From LSCE01 sp050485425 (GTDB taxonomy: Bacteria; Pseudomonadota; Gammaproteobacteria; Nitrococcales; Aquisalimonadaceae), in the NCBI GenBank assembly GCA_050485425.1, contig JBJHBJ010000016.1, positions 1 to 64,000 of the forward strand: a stretch of DNA of 64,000 bases. Direction: 5' to 3'. Both the position numbers and the translations under genes were made by a program. The notes beneath the pieces were generated by a model, which had not been told where the DNA came from, did no database searches, and saw only the letters and a list, made by a program, of their open reading frames with translations. Every line of letters starts with the position of its first letter. Within the stretch, counting starts at the first letter, position 1. Positions 51,389-60,223 of this stretch are shown here, piece by piece.

Positions 51389-52573
51389 TTACCGCTGGAG
51401 GACGTCACCGGGGATGCGCACCCAGCCTTCCATCAGCACCCGCGCGCTGCGGCTCATCACCGCCTTGGTGGCGGTCCATTCACCGTTGACCTGGCTGGCC
51501 TCGGCGCCCACCCGCAGCGTCCCGGAGGGGTGACCGAAATGCACCGAGTTGCGTTCGCCACCGCCGGCGGCCAGGTTCACCAGCGTGCCGGGCACCGCCG
51601 CGGCCGTGGCGATGGCAACGGCCGCGGTCCCCATCATGGCATGGTGCAGCTTGCCCATGGACAGCGCGCGCACCAGCAGGTCGATGTCGGCGGCCTTCAC
51701 GGCCTTGCCGCTGGAGGCGGTGTAGTCCGCCGGCCCCGCGACGAAGGCCACCTTGGGTGTGTGCTGCCGCTGGGCGGCTTCGTCCACGTGTCCGATCAGC
51801 CCCATGCGCACAGCACCGTGGGCGCGGATGGACTCGAACATGGCCAGCGCCTTGACGTCGTTATTGATGGCATCCTGCAGTTCGGTGCCGGTGTAGCCGA
51901 TCTCGGCGGCGTTGACGAACACGGTGGGGATGCCGGCATTGATCATCGTGGCCCTGAGCGTGCCCAGACCGGGCACTTCCAGTTCGTCCACCAGCTTGCC
52001 GGTGGGGAACATGGCGCCATCGCCGTCCGCCGGATCCATGAACTCCACCGGTATTTCAGCCGCCGGGAAAGTCACCCCGTCCAGCTCGAAATCGCCGGTT
52101 TCCTGCACCCGCCCATCGACCATGGGCACCCGGCCGATGATGGTCTTGCGGATATTGGCCTGCCAGATGCGCACTTCCGCAATGCCGTTGTCGGGAATCC
52201 TCGCGGGATCCACCAGCCCGTTGCTGACGGCGAACGGGCCCACGGCAGCGGACAGATTGCCGCAGTTACCGCTCCAGTCGATGAAGGGTTTGTCGATGGA
52301 CACCTGGCCAAACAGGTAGTCCACGTCATGCTCCGGGCTGTCGCTCCTCGACAGGATCACCGTCTTGCTGGTGCTGGAGGTTGCGCCGCCCATGCCATCG
52401 GTGTGCTTGCCGTAGGGGTCGGGGCTGCCGATCACCCGCAACAGCAGCGCATCTCGAGCCGGACCGGGCGTGCGGGCGGTTTCCGGCAGGTCATCCAGGC
52501 GGAAGAAAACACCCTTGCTGGTGCCGCCGCGCATGTAGGTGGCGGGAATCCGGATCTGCGGTGCATGGGCCAT
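51389..52573 (-). CDS. prpF: 2-methylaconitate isomerase
   Basis: PrpF of 394 aa, of the diaminopimelate-epimerase-like fold, which isomerises trans-2-methylaconitate made by AcnD to the cis form. The start MAHAPQIRIPATYMRGGTSK (52573) shows the family opening; the conserved segment DWSGNCGNLSAAVGPFA holds a central Cys near residue 110, and the GGGERNSVHFGHPSG motif is near the end. AGGAAG precedes the ATG. It sits 85 bp downstream of acnD. Confidence 0.94.
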   Translation of the reverse strand: MAHAPQIRIPATYMRGGTSKGVFFRLDDLPETARTPGPARDALLLRVIGSPDPYGKHTDGMGGATSSTSKTVILSRSDSPEHDVDYLFGQVSIDKPFIDWSGNCGNLSAAVGPFAVSNGLVDPARIPDNGIAEVRIWQANIRKTIIGRVPMVDGRVQETGDFELDGVTFPAAEIPVEFMDPADGDGAMFPTGKLVDELEVPGLGTLRATMINAGIPTVFVNAAEIGYTGTELQDAINNDVKALAMFESIRAHGAVRMGLIGHVDEAAQRQHTPKVAFVAGPADYTASSGKAVKAADIDLLVRALSMGKLHHAMMGTAAVAIATAAAVPGTLVNLAAGGGERNSVHFGHPSGTLRVGAEASQVNGEWTATKAVMSRSARVLMEGWVRIPGDVLQR

Positions 52574-52658
52574 GACAATCGCTTCCTGGTCTACGCTGGC
52601 GAGGCGACCCGGCGCCATCCATGCGCCGGGTCGACGGTTCATGGGTATCTGGCCGGGC

Positions 52659-55280
52659 TCAGCCGGTCGCCTCGGCACGGGACTCCGATTCCAGGAAATC
52701 CTGCGCAAAGCGCTGCAGCACGCCGCCGGCGGAGTACACGGAGACCTCCTCCGCGGTATCCAGCCGGCAGATCACCGGCACCCGCTCCACCTCGCCGCCA
52801 CGGCGGTTGATCACCAGTGTCAGCGTGGCCCCGGGCGCAGGGGCGCCCTCCACGTCGTAGGTTTCGGTGCCGTCCAGCGCCAGTGTCTTGCGCGTGGTAC
52901 CCTCCTGGAACTGCAACGGCATCACGCCCATACCGATCAGGTTGGTGCGGTGGATGCGCTCGAAGCCTTCGGCGACGATGGCTTCCACCCCTGCCAGCGC
53001 CACACCCTTGGCCGCCCAGTCGCGGGACGAGCCCTGGCCGTAGTCGGCGCCGGCGATGATGATCAGCGGCTGTTTGCGGTTCATGTAGGTTTCGATGGCC
53101 TCCCACATGCGCATGATCTTGCCGTCCGGCTCCACCCGGGCCAGTGAGCCCTGTTTCACCTCGCCCTTGTCGTCGCGCACCATCTCGTTGAACAGCTTGG
53201 GGTTGGCCAGCGTTGCCCGCTGCGCGGTGAGGTGATCGCCGCGGTGGGTGGCGTAGGAATTGAAGTCCTCCTCCGGCAGGCCCATTTTCGCCAGGTACTC
53301 GCCGGCAGCGCTGTCCAGGAGAATGGCATTGGACGGCGAGAGGTGGTCGGTGGTGATGTTGTCCGGCAGGATGGCCAGCGGTCGCATGCCCTTCAGCGCG
53401 CGCTCGGCGGCCATGGTCCCTTCCCAGTACGGCGGGCGGCGGATGTAGGTGCTCTGCGGGCGCCAGTCGTAGAGCGGGCTCTCCGCCTCCTTCACCGCTC
53501 CCAGATTGAACATCGGGATGTAGACCTTGTTGAACTGCTCCGGCTTGACGAATTCCTCGACGATGGCGTCGATCTCCTCGTCCGAGGGCCAGATGTCCTT
53601 CAGCGTCACCGGCTTGCCGTCCGAGCCGGTGCCCAGCACGTCCTGTTCGATGTCGAAACGCACCGTGCCGGCAATGGCGTAGGCCACCACCAGCGGCGGC
53701 GAGGCCAGGAAGGCCTGCTTGGCGTAAGGGTGGATGCGGCCGTCGAAGTTGCGGTTGCCGGACAGCACGGCGGTGGCGTACAGGTCACGATCGATGATCT
53801 CCTGCTGAATCTTCGGATCCAGCGCGCCGGACATGCCGTTGCAGGTGGTGCAGGCGTAGGCGACGATGCCGAAGCCCAGCTTTTCCAGTTCCGGCAGCAG
53901 GCCGGCTTCCTCCAGGTACAAACGGGCCACCTTGGAGCCGGGCGCGAAGGATGACTTCACCCAGGGCTTGCGTACCAGCCCGAGTTCGTTGGCCTTCTTT
54001 GCCAGCAGCCCGGCAGCCACCACATTGCGCGGGTTGGAGGTGTTGGTGCAACTGGTGATGGCGGCGATGATCACCGCGCCGTCGGGCATCCTGCCTGCCT
54101 TTTCCTCGGCCATGGCCTTGTCCAGATCCACCGCGATGCCGCGCTCGTGCAGCGCCCGGGTGGGCAGGCGGCGATGGGGGTTGGACGGGCCGGCCAGGTT
54201 GCGTTCCACGGTGGAAAGGTCGAAGGTGAGCACGCGCTCGTACTCGGCCTTGTTCAGGCTGTCGGCCCACAAACCGGTGGTCCTGGCGTAGTTCTCCACC
54301 AGCGCCACCTGCTCCGGCTCGCGACCGGTGAGCTTGAGGTAATCGATGGTCTGCTCGTCGATGTAGAACATCGCCGCCGTGGCACCATACTCCGGGGTCA
54401 TGTTGGAGATGGTGGCGCGATCGCCGATGGTCAGACTGGACGCACCTTCGCCGAAGAACTCCAGGTAGGCGCCCACCACACGCTCCTTGCGCAGGAATTC
54501 GGTGATGGCCAGCACGATGTCGGTGGCGGTGATCCCCGGCTGGCGCTTGCCGGTGAGTTCGACACCGACGATATCGGGCAGACGCATCATCGACGGCCGT
54601 CCCAGCATCACGGTTTCCGCCTCCAGGCCGCCCACGCCGATGGCGATGACGCCCAGGCAGTCGATATGCGGGGTGTGGCTGTCGGTGCCCACACAGGTGT
54701 CCGGGAAAGCCACGCCGTCGCGGGCCTGGATCACCGGCGACATCTTTTCCAGATTGATCTGGTGCATGATGCCGTTGCCGGCCGGGATCACATCCACGTT
54801 TCTGAACGCGGTCTTGGTCCACTCGATGAAGTGGAAACGATCCTCGTTGCGACGGTCCTCAATGGCGCGATTCTTCTCGAAGGCGTCCGGCTCGAAGCCG
54901 GCGTGCTCCACCGCCAGCGAATGATCGACGATAAGCTGGGTCTGCACCACCGGGTTCACCTTGGACGGGTCGCCACCCTTCTCGGCGATGGCGTCGCGCA
55001 GCCCGGCCAGGTCCACCAGCGCGGTCTGGCCGAGGATGTCGTGGCAGACCACGCGGGCCGGGTACCAGGGAAAGTCGAGATCGCGCCGCCGCTCGATGAG
55101 CTGTTTCAGCGCATCGGTGAGCAACTCGGGTTCGCAGCGGCGCACGAGTTGTTCCGCCAGCACGCGCGAGGTGTAAGGCAACGTGTCGTAGGCGCCGGGC
55201 TGGATGTCGTCGACGGCGGCACGTGCATCGAAGTAGTCCAGGCTGGTGCCGGGCAGCGGCTTGCGATAATTCGTGTTCAT
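52659..55280 (-). CDS. acnD: Fe/S-dependent 2-methylcitrate dehydratase
   Basis: Aconitase-family enzyme of 873 aa that converts 2-methylcitrate to 2-methylaconitate. The [4Fe-4S] ligands are in SCTNTSNP (about 424-431) and CTTCNGMSG (about 489-497). The swivel domain holds the GADYGQGSSRDWAAKG motif. The start MNTNYRKPLPGTSLDYFDAR is the AcnD-type opening, chosen over an ATG 12 bp further up. It lies between prpC and prpF, as usual. Confidence 0.95.
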   Translation of the reverse strand: MNTNYRKPLPGTSLDYFDARAAVDDIQPGAYDTLPYTSRVLAEQLVRRCEPELLTDALKQLIERRRDLDFPWYPARVVCHDILGQTALVDLAGLRDAIAEKGGDPSKVNPVVQTQLIVDHSLAVEHAGFEPDAFEKNRAIEDRRNEDRFHFIEWTKTAFRNVDVIPAGNGIMHQINLEKMSPVIQARDGVAFPDTCVGTDSHTPHIDCLGVIAIGVGGLEAETVMLGRPSMMRLPDIVGVELTGKRQPGITATDIVLAITEFLRKERVVGAYLEFFGEGASSLTIGDRATISNMTPEYGATAAMFYIDEQTIDYLKLTGREPEQVALVENYARTTGLWADSLNKAEYERVLTFDLSTVERNLAGPSNPHRRLPTRALHERGIAVDLDKAMAEEKAGRMPDGAVIIAAITSCTNTSNPRNVVAAGLLAKKANELGLVRKPWVKSSFAPGSKVARLYLEEAGLLPELEKLGFGIVAYACTTCNGMSGALDPKIQQEIIDRDLYATAVLSGNRNFDGRIHPYAKQAFLASPPLVVAYAIAGTVRFDIEQDVLGTGSDGKPVTLKDIWPSDEEIDAIVEEFVKPEQFNKVYIPMFNLGAVKEAESPLYDWRPQSTYIRRPPYWEGTMAAERALKGMRPLAILPDNITTDHLSPSNAILLDSAAGEYLAKMGLPEEDFNSYATHRGDHLTAQRATLANPKLFNEMVRDDKGEVKQGSLARVEPDGKIMRMWEAIETYMNRKQPLIIIAGADYGQGSSRDWAAKGVALAGVEAIVAEGFERIHRTNLIGMGVMPLQFQEGTTRKTLALDGTETYDVEGAPAPGATLTLVINRRGGEVERVPVICRLDTAEEVSVYSAGGVLQRFAQDFLESESRAEATG

Positions 55281-55400
55281 GGCGTCAGGCATCCGTCGCG
55301 TCAAACTCAGGGGTCGAAAGGACGTAGCAGCCCTCACGACAAGGCTAGCAACTCCGGAGCGGCCCTCGGCCGCCCCGGCGGGGTTACGGCAACCGGACCG

Positions 55401-56528
55401 TCAACCGCGTTCGGCGATGGGCACCACCTTGCGCAGCTCCGGTCCGGTGTAATCGGCACTGGGGCGGATGATGCGGTTGTTGGCACGCTGCTCCATCACA
55501 TGGGCGGCCCAGCCGGTCAGGCGCGACATCACGAAGATAGGCGTGAACAGCTTGGTGGGAATGCCCATGAAGTGGTAGGCGGAGGCATGGTAGAAATCGG
55601 CGTTCGGAAACAGCTTCTTCTCCCGCCACATGACCTGATCCACCCGCTCGGACACCGGGAACAGGGTCTTGTCGCCCACTTCCTGGGCCAGCTTCCGCGA
55701 CCATTCCTTGATCACCGCATTACGCGGGTCGGATTCGCGATAGATGGCGTGACCGAAACCCATCACCTTGTCCTTGCGCTCCAGCATGGCCAGCAGCTCC
55801 TGCTCGGCCTGATCCGGATCAGACCACTTCTCGATCATCTCCATCGCCGCCTCGTTGGCGCCGCCGTGCAGCGGGCCCCGCAGCGAACCGATGGCTCCGG
55901 TGATGCAGGAGTGCATGTCCGACAGCGTCGATGCGCAGACCCGCGCCGTGAAGGTGGAGGCGTTGAACTCGTGTTCCGCGTACAGGATCAGCGAGACGTT
56001 CATCACGTCGGCGTGCAGTTGGCTGGCGGGTTTGCCGTGCAGCAGATGCAGGAAGTGGCCACCGATGGACGTATCGTCGGTCACCGGGTTCACGCGCACG
56101 CCGTCGTGCGAGTAGCGGTACCAGTAGGTGATGATGGACGGGAACACCGCCAGCATCCGGTCCACCACATCCTGCTGCTGGGAAAAATCGGTCTCGGTTT
56201 CCAGGTTGCCGAGCATGGAGCAACCGGTGCGCATCACATCCATGGGGTGAGCGTCGGCCGGAATGCGTTCCAGCACTTCCTTCAACGGCTGGGGCAGATC
56301 GCGCAGCCCCTGAAGACGCTTGCAATAGGCATCCAACTGGACCTGGGTGGGCAGTTCACCGTAGAGCAGCAGATAGGCCACTTCCTCGAAGGTGACGTTG
56401 TCCGCGAGATCCCGAACATCGTACCCGCGGTACGTCAGGCCCGTCCCCTCCTTGCCCACCGTGCAAAGGGCGGTCTCGCCGGCAGAGGTTCCCCGCAGGC
56501 CGGCACCGCCCAGCTTCTTCTCGCTCAT
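55401..56528 (-). CDS. prpC: 2-methylcitrate synthase
   Basis: Citrate synthase-family enzyme of 375 aa that condenses propionyl-CoA with oxaloacetate. The catalytic set is complete: His221 in RGPLHGGANEAAM, His260 in MGFGHAIY and Asp311 in PNADFYHAS. The short length and the QQQDVVDRMLAVFPSIITYW segment place it with PrpC instead of GltA. GAGGA precedes the ATG at 56528; the frame extends upstream into prpB without support. It is 37 bp after prpB. Confidence 0.95.
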   Translation of the reverse strand: MSEKKLGGAGLRGTSAGETALCTVGKEGTGLTYRGYDVRDLADNVTFEEVAYLLLYGELPTQVQLDAYCKRLQGLRDLPQPLKEVLERIPADAHPMDVMRTGCSMLGNLETETDFSQQQDVVDRMLAVFPSIITYWYRYSHDGVRVNPVTDDTSIGGHFLHLLHGKPASQLHADVMNVSLILYAEHEFNASTFTARVCASTLSDMHSCITGAIGSLRGPLHGGANEAAMEMIEKWSDPDQAEQELLAMLERKDKVMGFGHAIYRESDPRNAVIKEWSRKLAQEVGDKTLFPVSERVDQVMWREKKLFPNADFYHASAYHFMGIPTKLFTPIFVMSRLTGWAAHVMEQRANNRIIRPSADYTGPELRKVVPIAERG

Positions 56529-56565
56529 AAGTTCCTCACTCGTAAACGTTCGACTTGAATCCCGC

Positions 56566-57447
56566 TCAGGATTGCTTGAACAGCTCATCCAGCTTGTCTT
56601 CGTAGGAATGGTAGTCCAGGACTTCGTACAGCTCGGCCCGGGACTGCATGCCGTCCACCACCGCCCGCTGCGTGCCTTGCTGCCGGATGGCACCGTACAC
56701 CTGTTCCGCCGCACGGCTCATGGCCCTGAACGCGGACAAGGGGTACAGCACCATGCCGGCCCCGGCCTCGCGCAGCTCGTCCACGGTGAACAGCGGTGTC
56801 TGGCCGAATTCGGTGATGTTGGCGAGTACCGGCACCGGTACCGACGAGGTGAACGCGCGGAATTCCTCCAGCGTGTGCAACGCCTCGGCGAAGATCGCGT
56901 CGGCGCCGGCCTCTACGTAGGCGTTGGCCCTGTCGACTGCCGCCTGCATGCCTTCCGAGGCATGCGCGTCGGTACGTGCCATGAATACAAAATCGGCGTC
57001 CTGGCGCGCATCCACGGCTGCCTTGACGCGGTCCACCATCTCTTCCTTGCTCACCAGCGCCTTGTTGGGCCGGTGGCCGCAACGCTTGGCCTGCACCTGG
57101 TCTTCCAGGTGAATGGCAGCCACGCCGGCGCGCTCCATCTCGCGGACGGTGCGGGCGATACTGAAGGCACTGCCCCAGCCGGTGTCCACGTCCACCAGCA
57201 GCGGCACGTCGGTGGCGGAGGTGATGCGCTGGGCATCTTCGACCACGTCCGCAAGCTGGGTGATGCCCAGGTCGGGCAAACCGAAGGAGGCGTTCGCCAC
57301 GCCGGCGCCGGACAGGTAAATCGCGCGGAACCCCGCCCGTTCCGCCAGCAGCGCGGAGTAGGCGTTGATCGTTCCGGCCACCTGCAGCGGCTGTTCCGCC
57401 GCCAGGGCATCCCGGAAGCGGCGACCTGCAGAGGGTATTGCGGACAT
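56566..57447 (-). CDS. prpB: 2-methylisocitrate lyase
   Basis: Lyase of 293 aa that splits 2-methylisocitrate into pyruvate and succinate, the last step of the methylcitrate cycle. The catalytic Cys123 is in AKRCGHRPNK, and the Mg-binding VDVDTGWG precedes it. GGAGG lies 9 bases before the ATG at 57447. It is 38 bp downstream of acuI and 37 bp upstream of prpC, within one operon. Its succinate product feeds the TCA cycle; the neighbouring suc genes form a separate unit. Confidence 0.96.
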   Translation of the reverse strand: MSAIPSAGRRFRDALAAEQPLQVAGTINAYSALLAERAGFRAIYLSGAGVANASFGLPDLGITQLADVVEDAQRITSATDVPLLVDVDTGWGSAFSIARTVREMERAGVAAIHLEDQVQAKRCGHRPNKALVSKEEMVDRVKAAVDARQDADFVFMARTDAHASEGMQAAVDRANAYVEAGADAIFAEALHTLEEFRAFTSSVPVPVLANITEFGQTPLFTVDELREAGAGMVLYPLSAFRAMSRAAEQVYGAIRQQGTQRAVVDGMQSRAELYEVLDYHSYEDKLDELFKQS

Positions 57448-57485
57448 GGTTGGATTTCCTCCACTCAGAACCAGGTGCGGGCCTG

Positions 57486-58475
57486 TCAGCCCAGTTTTAC
57501 CAGTGTGCGGCCGCGCTGACGCCGTTCCATCATGGCTTCCGCGGCGGCCACGACACCGTCGAGGCCGACTTCCCCGGCCACCACGGCGTCGATGTCCGCG
57601 GGCTGCAGCAATCCGGCCAGCCGCTTCCAGGCGGCCAGACGGATATCCCGTGGGCAAAGCGGGGAATCAATGCCGATCAGACTGACACCGCGGATGATGA
57701 ACGGCATCACGGTGGTATTCAGCTCAATGCCCTGGGCGAGTCCGACGGCGGCGATGTAACCCCAGGGCTGTGTCGTCCGGGTCAGCCAGGTCAGGGCTTC
57801 GCCACCCAGACTGTCCACCGACCCCGCCCAGAGCCCTTTCTCGAGAGGGCGCTTGCCCATATCCAGTTCTCGGGCATCGAGGACCTCGGCCGCCCCCAGG
57901 GCGGTGAGGTAGTCGGCGGCATCCGGTTTGCCGGTCAGCGCGGTCACACCGTAGCCGGCCCGGCTGAACAGGCAGACCGCAAAGCTGCCGACGCCGCCCG
58001 TGGCCCCGTTCACCAGGATGGGCCCCTGGTCGGGGGACAAGCCGGCCTGTTCCATGCGCACCAGCGCCAGCGCCGCCGTGAAGCCTGCCGTCCCCACCGC
58101 CATGGCCTGTCGCAGATCCAGCGGATCCCGCAGCGGAACGATCCAGTCGCCAGGCACACGAACGAATTCGGAATAGCCGCCGTCGTGGATCTCACCCAGC
58201 CCCCAGCCTGTCACGACCACCTGGTCGCCGGGGACGAAACGCGCATCTTCGGACGTCTCCACCGTGCCGGAGACATCGATACCGGCGTTCAGCGGCGGCT
58301 TGCGAATGATCTTGCCTTTGCCGGTAACGGCCATCGCGTCCTTGAAGTTGATGCCCGACCAGGCGCTGCGGATGACCACCGAGCCTTCGGACAGCGCGTC
58401 CAGCGTCATGGACTCCAGGCGCGGATCGACGCCCGGATCAGCCTGGTGCACTCTCAAAGCCTTAAAGGAACTCAT
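57486..58475 (-). CDS. acuI: Acrylyl-CoA reductase-type quinone oxidoreductase (AcuI/YhdH)
   Basis: MDR-family NADPH enzyme of 329 aa. The opening SGINFKDAMAVTGKGKIIRK and LNAGIDVSGTVE (about 41-75) and the cofactor motif LVNGATGGVGSFAVCLF are those of AcuI/YhdH, which reduces acrylyl-CoA to propionyl-CoA. Its place at the head of the prp operon fits: it would supply propionyl-CoA from acrylate or dimethylsulfoniopropionate breakdown, or protect from acrylyl-CoA. A general quinone reductase role is the alternative. An AT-rich 238-bp region with a GCTAG-T-CTAGC palindrome lies upstream. Confidence 0.88.
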   Translation of the reverse strand: MSSFKALRVHQADPGVDPRLESMTLDALSEGSVVIRSAWSGINFKDAMAVTGKGKIIRKPPLNAGIDVSGTVETSEDARFVPGDQVVVTGWGLGEIHDGGYSEFVRVPGDWIVPLRDPLDLRQAMAVGTAGFTAALALVRMEQAGLSPDQGPILVNGATGGVGSFAVCLFSRAGYGVTALTGKPDAADYLTALGAAEVLDARELDMGKRPLEKGLWAGSVDSLGGEALTWLTRTTQPWGYIAAVGLAQGIELNTTVMPFIIRGVSLIGIDSPLCPRDIRLAAWKRLAGLLQPADIDAVVAGEVGLDGVVAAAEAMMERRQRGRTLVKLG

Positions 58476-58713
58476 GATAAACCCTCTGCAGCGTGGGGAG
58501 CGGAAGCTAGTCTAGCGCAGCCGGAATGCGGTTCCCAAATGCTTTTGAAAACAATAGATTGAAACGAACGAAAAGGAAGGGAAAGGGTTGGCTGAAACAA
58601 TCTTTCTTATTATTCGAGATTAACAAATTCAATAAAAACGCATCGGCTCGACTGCGCAGGACACCGGCAGCACGGAAAACACCCCGGACGGTACCGCCGT
58701 CCGGGGCAGGAAC
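58476..58713. promoter_or_regulatory. Upstream region of the acuI-prp operon
   Basis: Strikingly AT-rich in its middle (58540-58640). GCTAG-T-CTAGC (58506-58516) is a perfect 11-bp palindrome 31 bp before the acuI start. Two TTGAAA hexamers (about 58544-58565, plus strand) are spaced closely. No sigma-54 motif for a PrpR-type activator was found here. Confidence 0.4.
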
Positions 58714-60141
58714 TCAATTGGCCTTGTGGATGGCCCGTTTCGACACCGACAGCGCAGCCTCGTGCATGGCCTCCGACAGTGTCGGATGCGCATGGATGAT
58801 CCGACCAAGATCCTCGCTGCTGGCATGGAACTCCATGGCGACCACGGCCTCGGCGATCAGCTCGGATGCCTGCGGCCCCACCATGTGCACACCGAGGATC
58901 CGGTCGGTCTCGGCATGGGCGATGATTTTCACCATCCCGGCCTTTTCTTCCATGGCACGGGCACGGCCGGTGGCAGCGAAATTGAACGTGCCGCTGGTGA
59001 ACGGAATGCCGGCCGACTTCAACTGGGCTTCGGTGCGGCCCACCCACGCGATCTCCGGATGCGTGTAGATCACCCATGGCACGGTCTCGTAGTTCACATG
59101 CCCCGGCTTGCCGGCGATCAGCTCGGCGACCATGATGCCCTCCTCGGAGCCCTTGTGCGCGAGCATGGGACCACGCACCACGTCACCGATGGCGAACACA
59201 CCCGGCAGGTTGGTGCGGCAATGCTCGTCCACATTCACCAGGCCACGCTCGTCCAGCAGCAGGTTGCTGTCTTCGGAGAACAGGTTGCTGGTGTTGGGAC
59301 GGCGGCCGACACAGACGATCAGTTTGTCCACCTGGATGCTCTGCTTGCCGTCCTTGTCCTCGTAGTGGACGGTCACGTTCCTGGCAGCCTTGGCGTTGGT
59401 GACCCGGGCCCCGAAGCGGATATCCAGCCCCTGGCGCTCGAATTCCTTCTGCGCCATCTTGGCCACGCGCTGGTCCACCGGCGGCAGGAAGGTGTCCTGC
59501 GCCTCCAGCAGGGTCACCTTGGCACCCAGCCGGCTCCAGACGCTGCCCATTTCCAGGCCGATGACGCCGGCACCGATGATACCCAACCGCTTGGGCACGT
59601 CGGTGAATTCCAGCGCCCCGTCGGAGTTGACGATCTTGTCGCCGTCCAGCGGCGCGGCGTCGATGTCGATGGGTTTGGAACCGGTGGCGATGATCACGTG
59701 CTCGGCCTGGTGCACCTGGGGCTTGGCCTTGCCGCTGGTGGGGGTCACCTCCACCTGCTTGCCGTCCAGCAAACGGCCGTGCCCTTTCAGCCACTCGATC
59801 TTGTTGGCCTTGAACAGCTGCGCGATGCCGCCGGTCAGGTCCTTCACCACCCGGTCCTTGCGGGCAATCATGGCCTTGACGTCGAGTTCGACATCCTTGG
59901 CCTTGATGCCATGGGCGGCGAGATCGTGACGAACCTTGTGATACTGCTCCGAGGAATCCAGCAGGGCCTTGGAGGGAATGCAGCCCACGTTCAGGCAGGT
60001 ACCGCCCAGGGAGGGCTCGCCATCCTTATAGACGAACTCGTCGACCACGGCGGTGCTCATGCCCAGCTGGGCGCAGCGGATCGCGGCGACATAGCCGGCG
60101 GGGCCACCGCCGATCACGATTACATCAAATGCTTTAGCCAT
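58714..60141 (-). CDS. lpdA: Dihydrolipoyl dehydrogenase (E3)
   Basis: FAD disulfide reductase of 475 aa that reoxidises lipoyl groups of 2-oxoacid dehydrogenase complexes. FAD-binding GGGPAGYVAA is at 11-20, the redox disulfide is Cys49/Cys54 in GGTCLNVGCIPSK, the NAD motif GAGVIGLEMG is central and the His-Glu pair is in HAHPTLSEAMHEA. GGGAG precedes the ATG at 60141. It is third in sucA-sucB-lpdA, 82 bp after sucB. Confidence 0.96.
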   Translation of the reverse strand: MAKAFDVIVIGGGPAGYVAAIRCAQLGMSTAVVDEFVYKDGEPSLGGTCLNVGCIPSKALLDSSEQYHKVRHDLAAHGIKAKDVELDVKAMIARKDRVVKDLTGGIAQLFKANKIEWLKGHGRLLDGKQVEVTPTSGKAKPQVHQAEHVIIATGSKPIDIDAAPLDGDKIVNSDGALEFTDVPKRLGIIGAGVIGLEMGSVWSRLGAKVTLLEAQDTFLPPVDQRVAKMAQKEFERQGLDIRFGARVTNAKAARNVTVHYEDKDGKQSIQVDKLIVCVGRRPNTSNLFSEDSNLLLDERGLVNVDEHCRTNLPGVFAIGDVVRGPMLAHKGSEEGIMVAELIAGKPGHVNYETVPWVIYTHPEIAWVGRTEAQLKSAGIPFTSGTFNFAATGRARAMEEKAGMVKIIAHAETDRILGVHMVGPQASELIAEAVVAMEFHASSEDLGRIIHAHPTLSEAMHEAALSVSKRAIHKAN

Positions 60142-60223
60142 GCTTGCTCCCGTAAGGGTTTGTCCGGTAATGGCGCGCGCGTCCCACCGGAGCGTTGCCG
60201 GCACCGGCGGGACGGGCGATTGA

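Noticed and set aside
50210..52810. 866-codon plus-strand frame across prpD and prpF
   Set aside because: Composition is that of an antisense shadow; both prp genes on the other strand have clear family motifs.
54147..56558. 803-codon plus-strand frame across acnD and prpC
   Set aside because: Same reason: antisense shadow of strongly supported genes.
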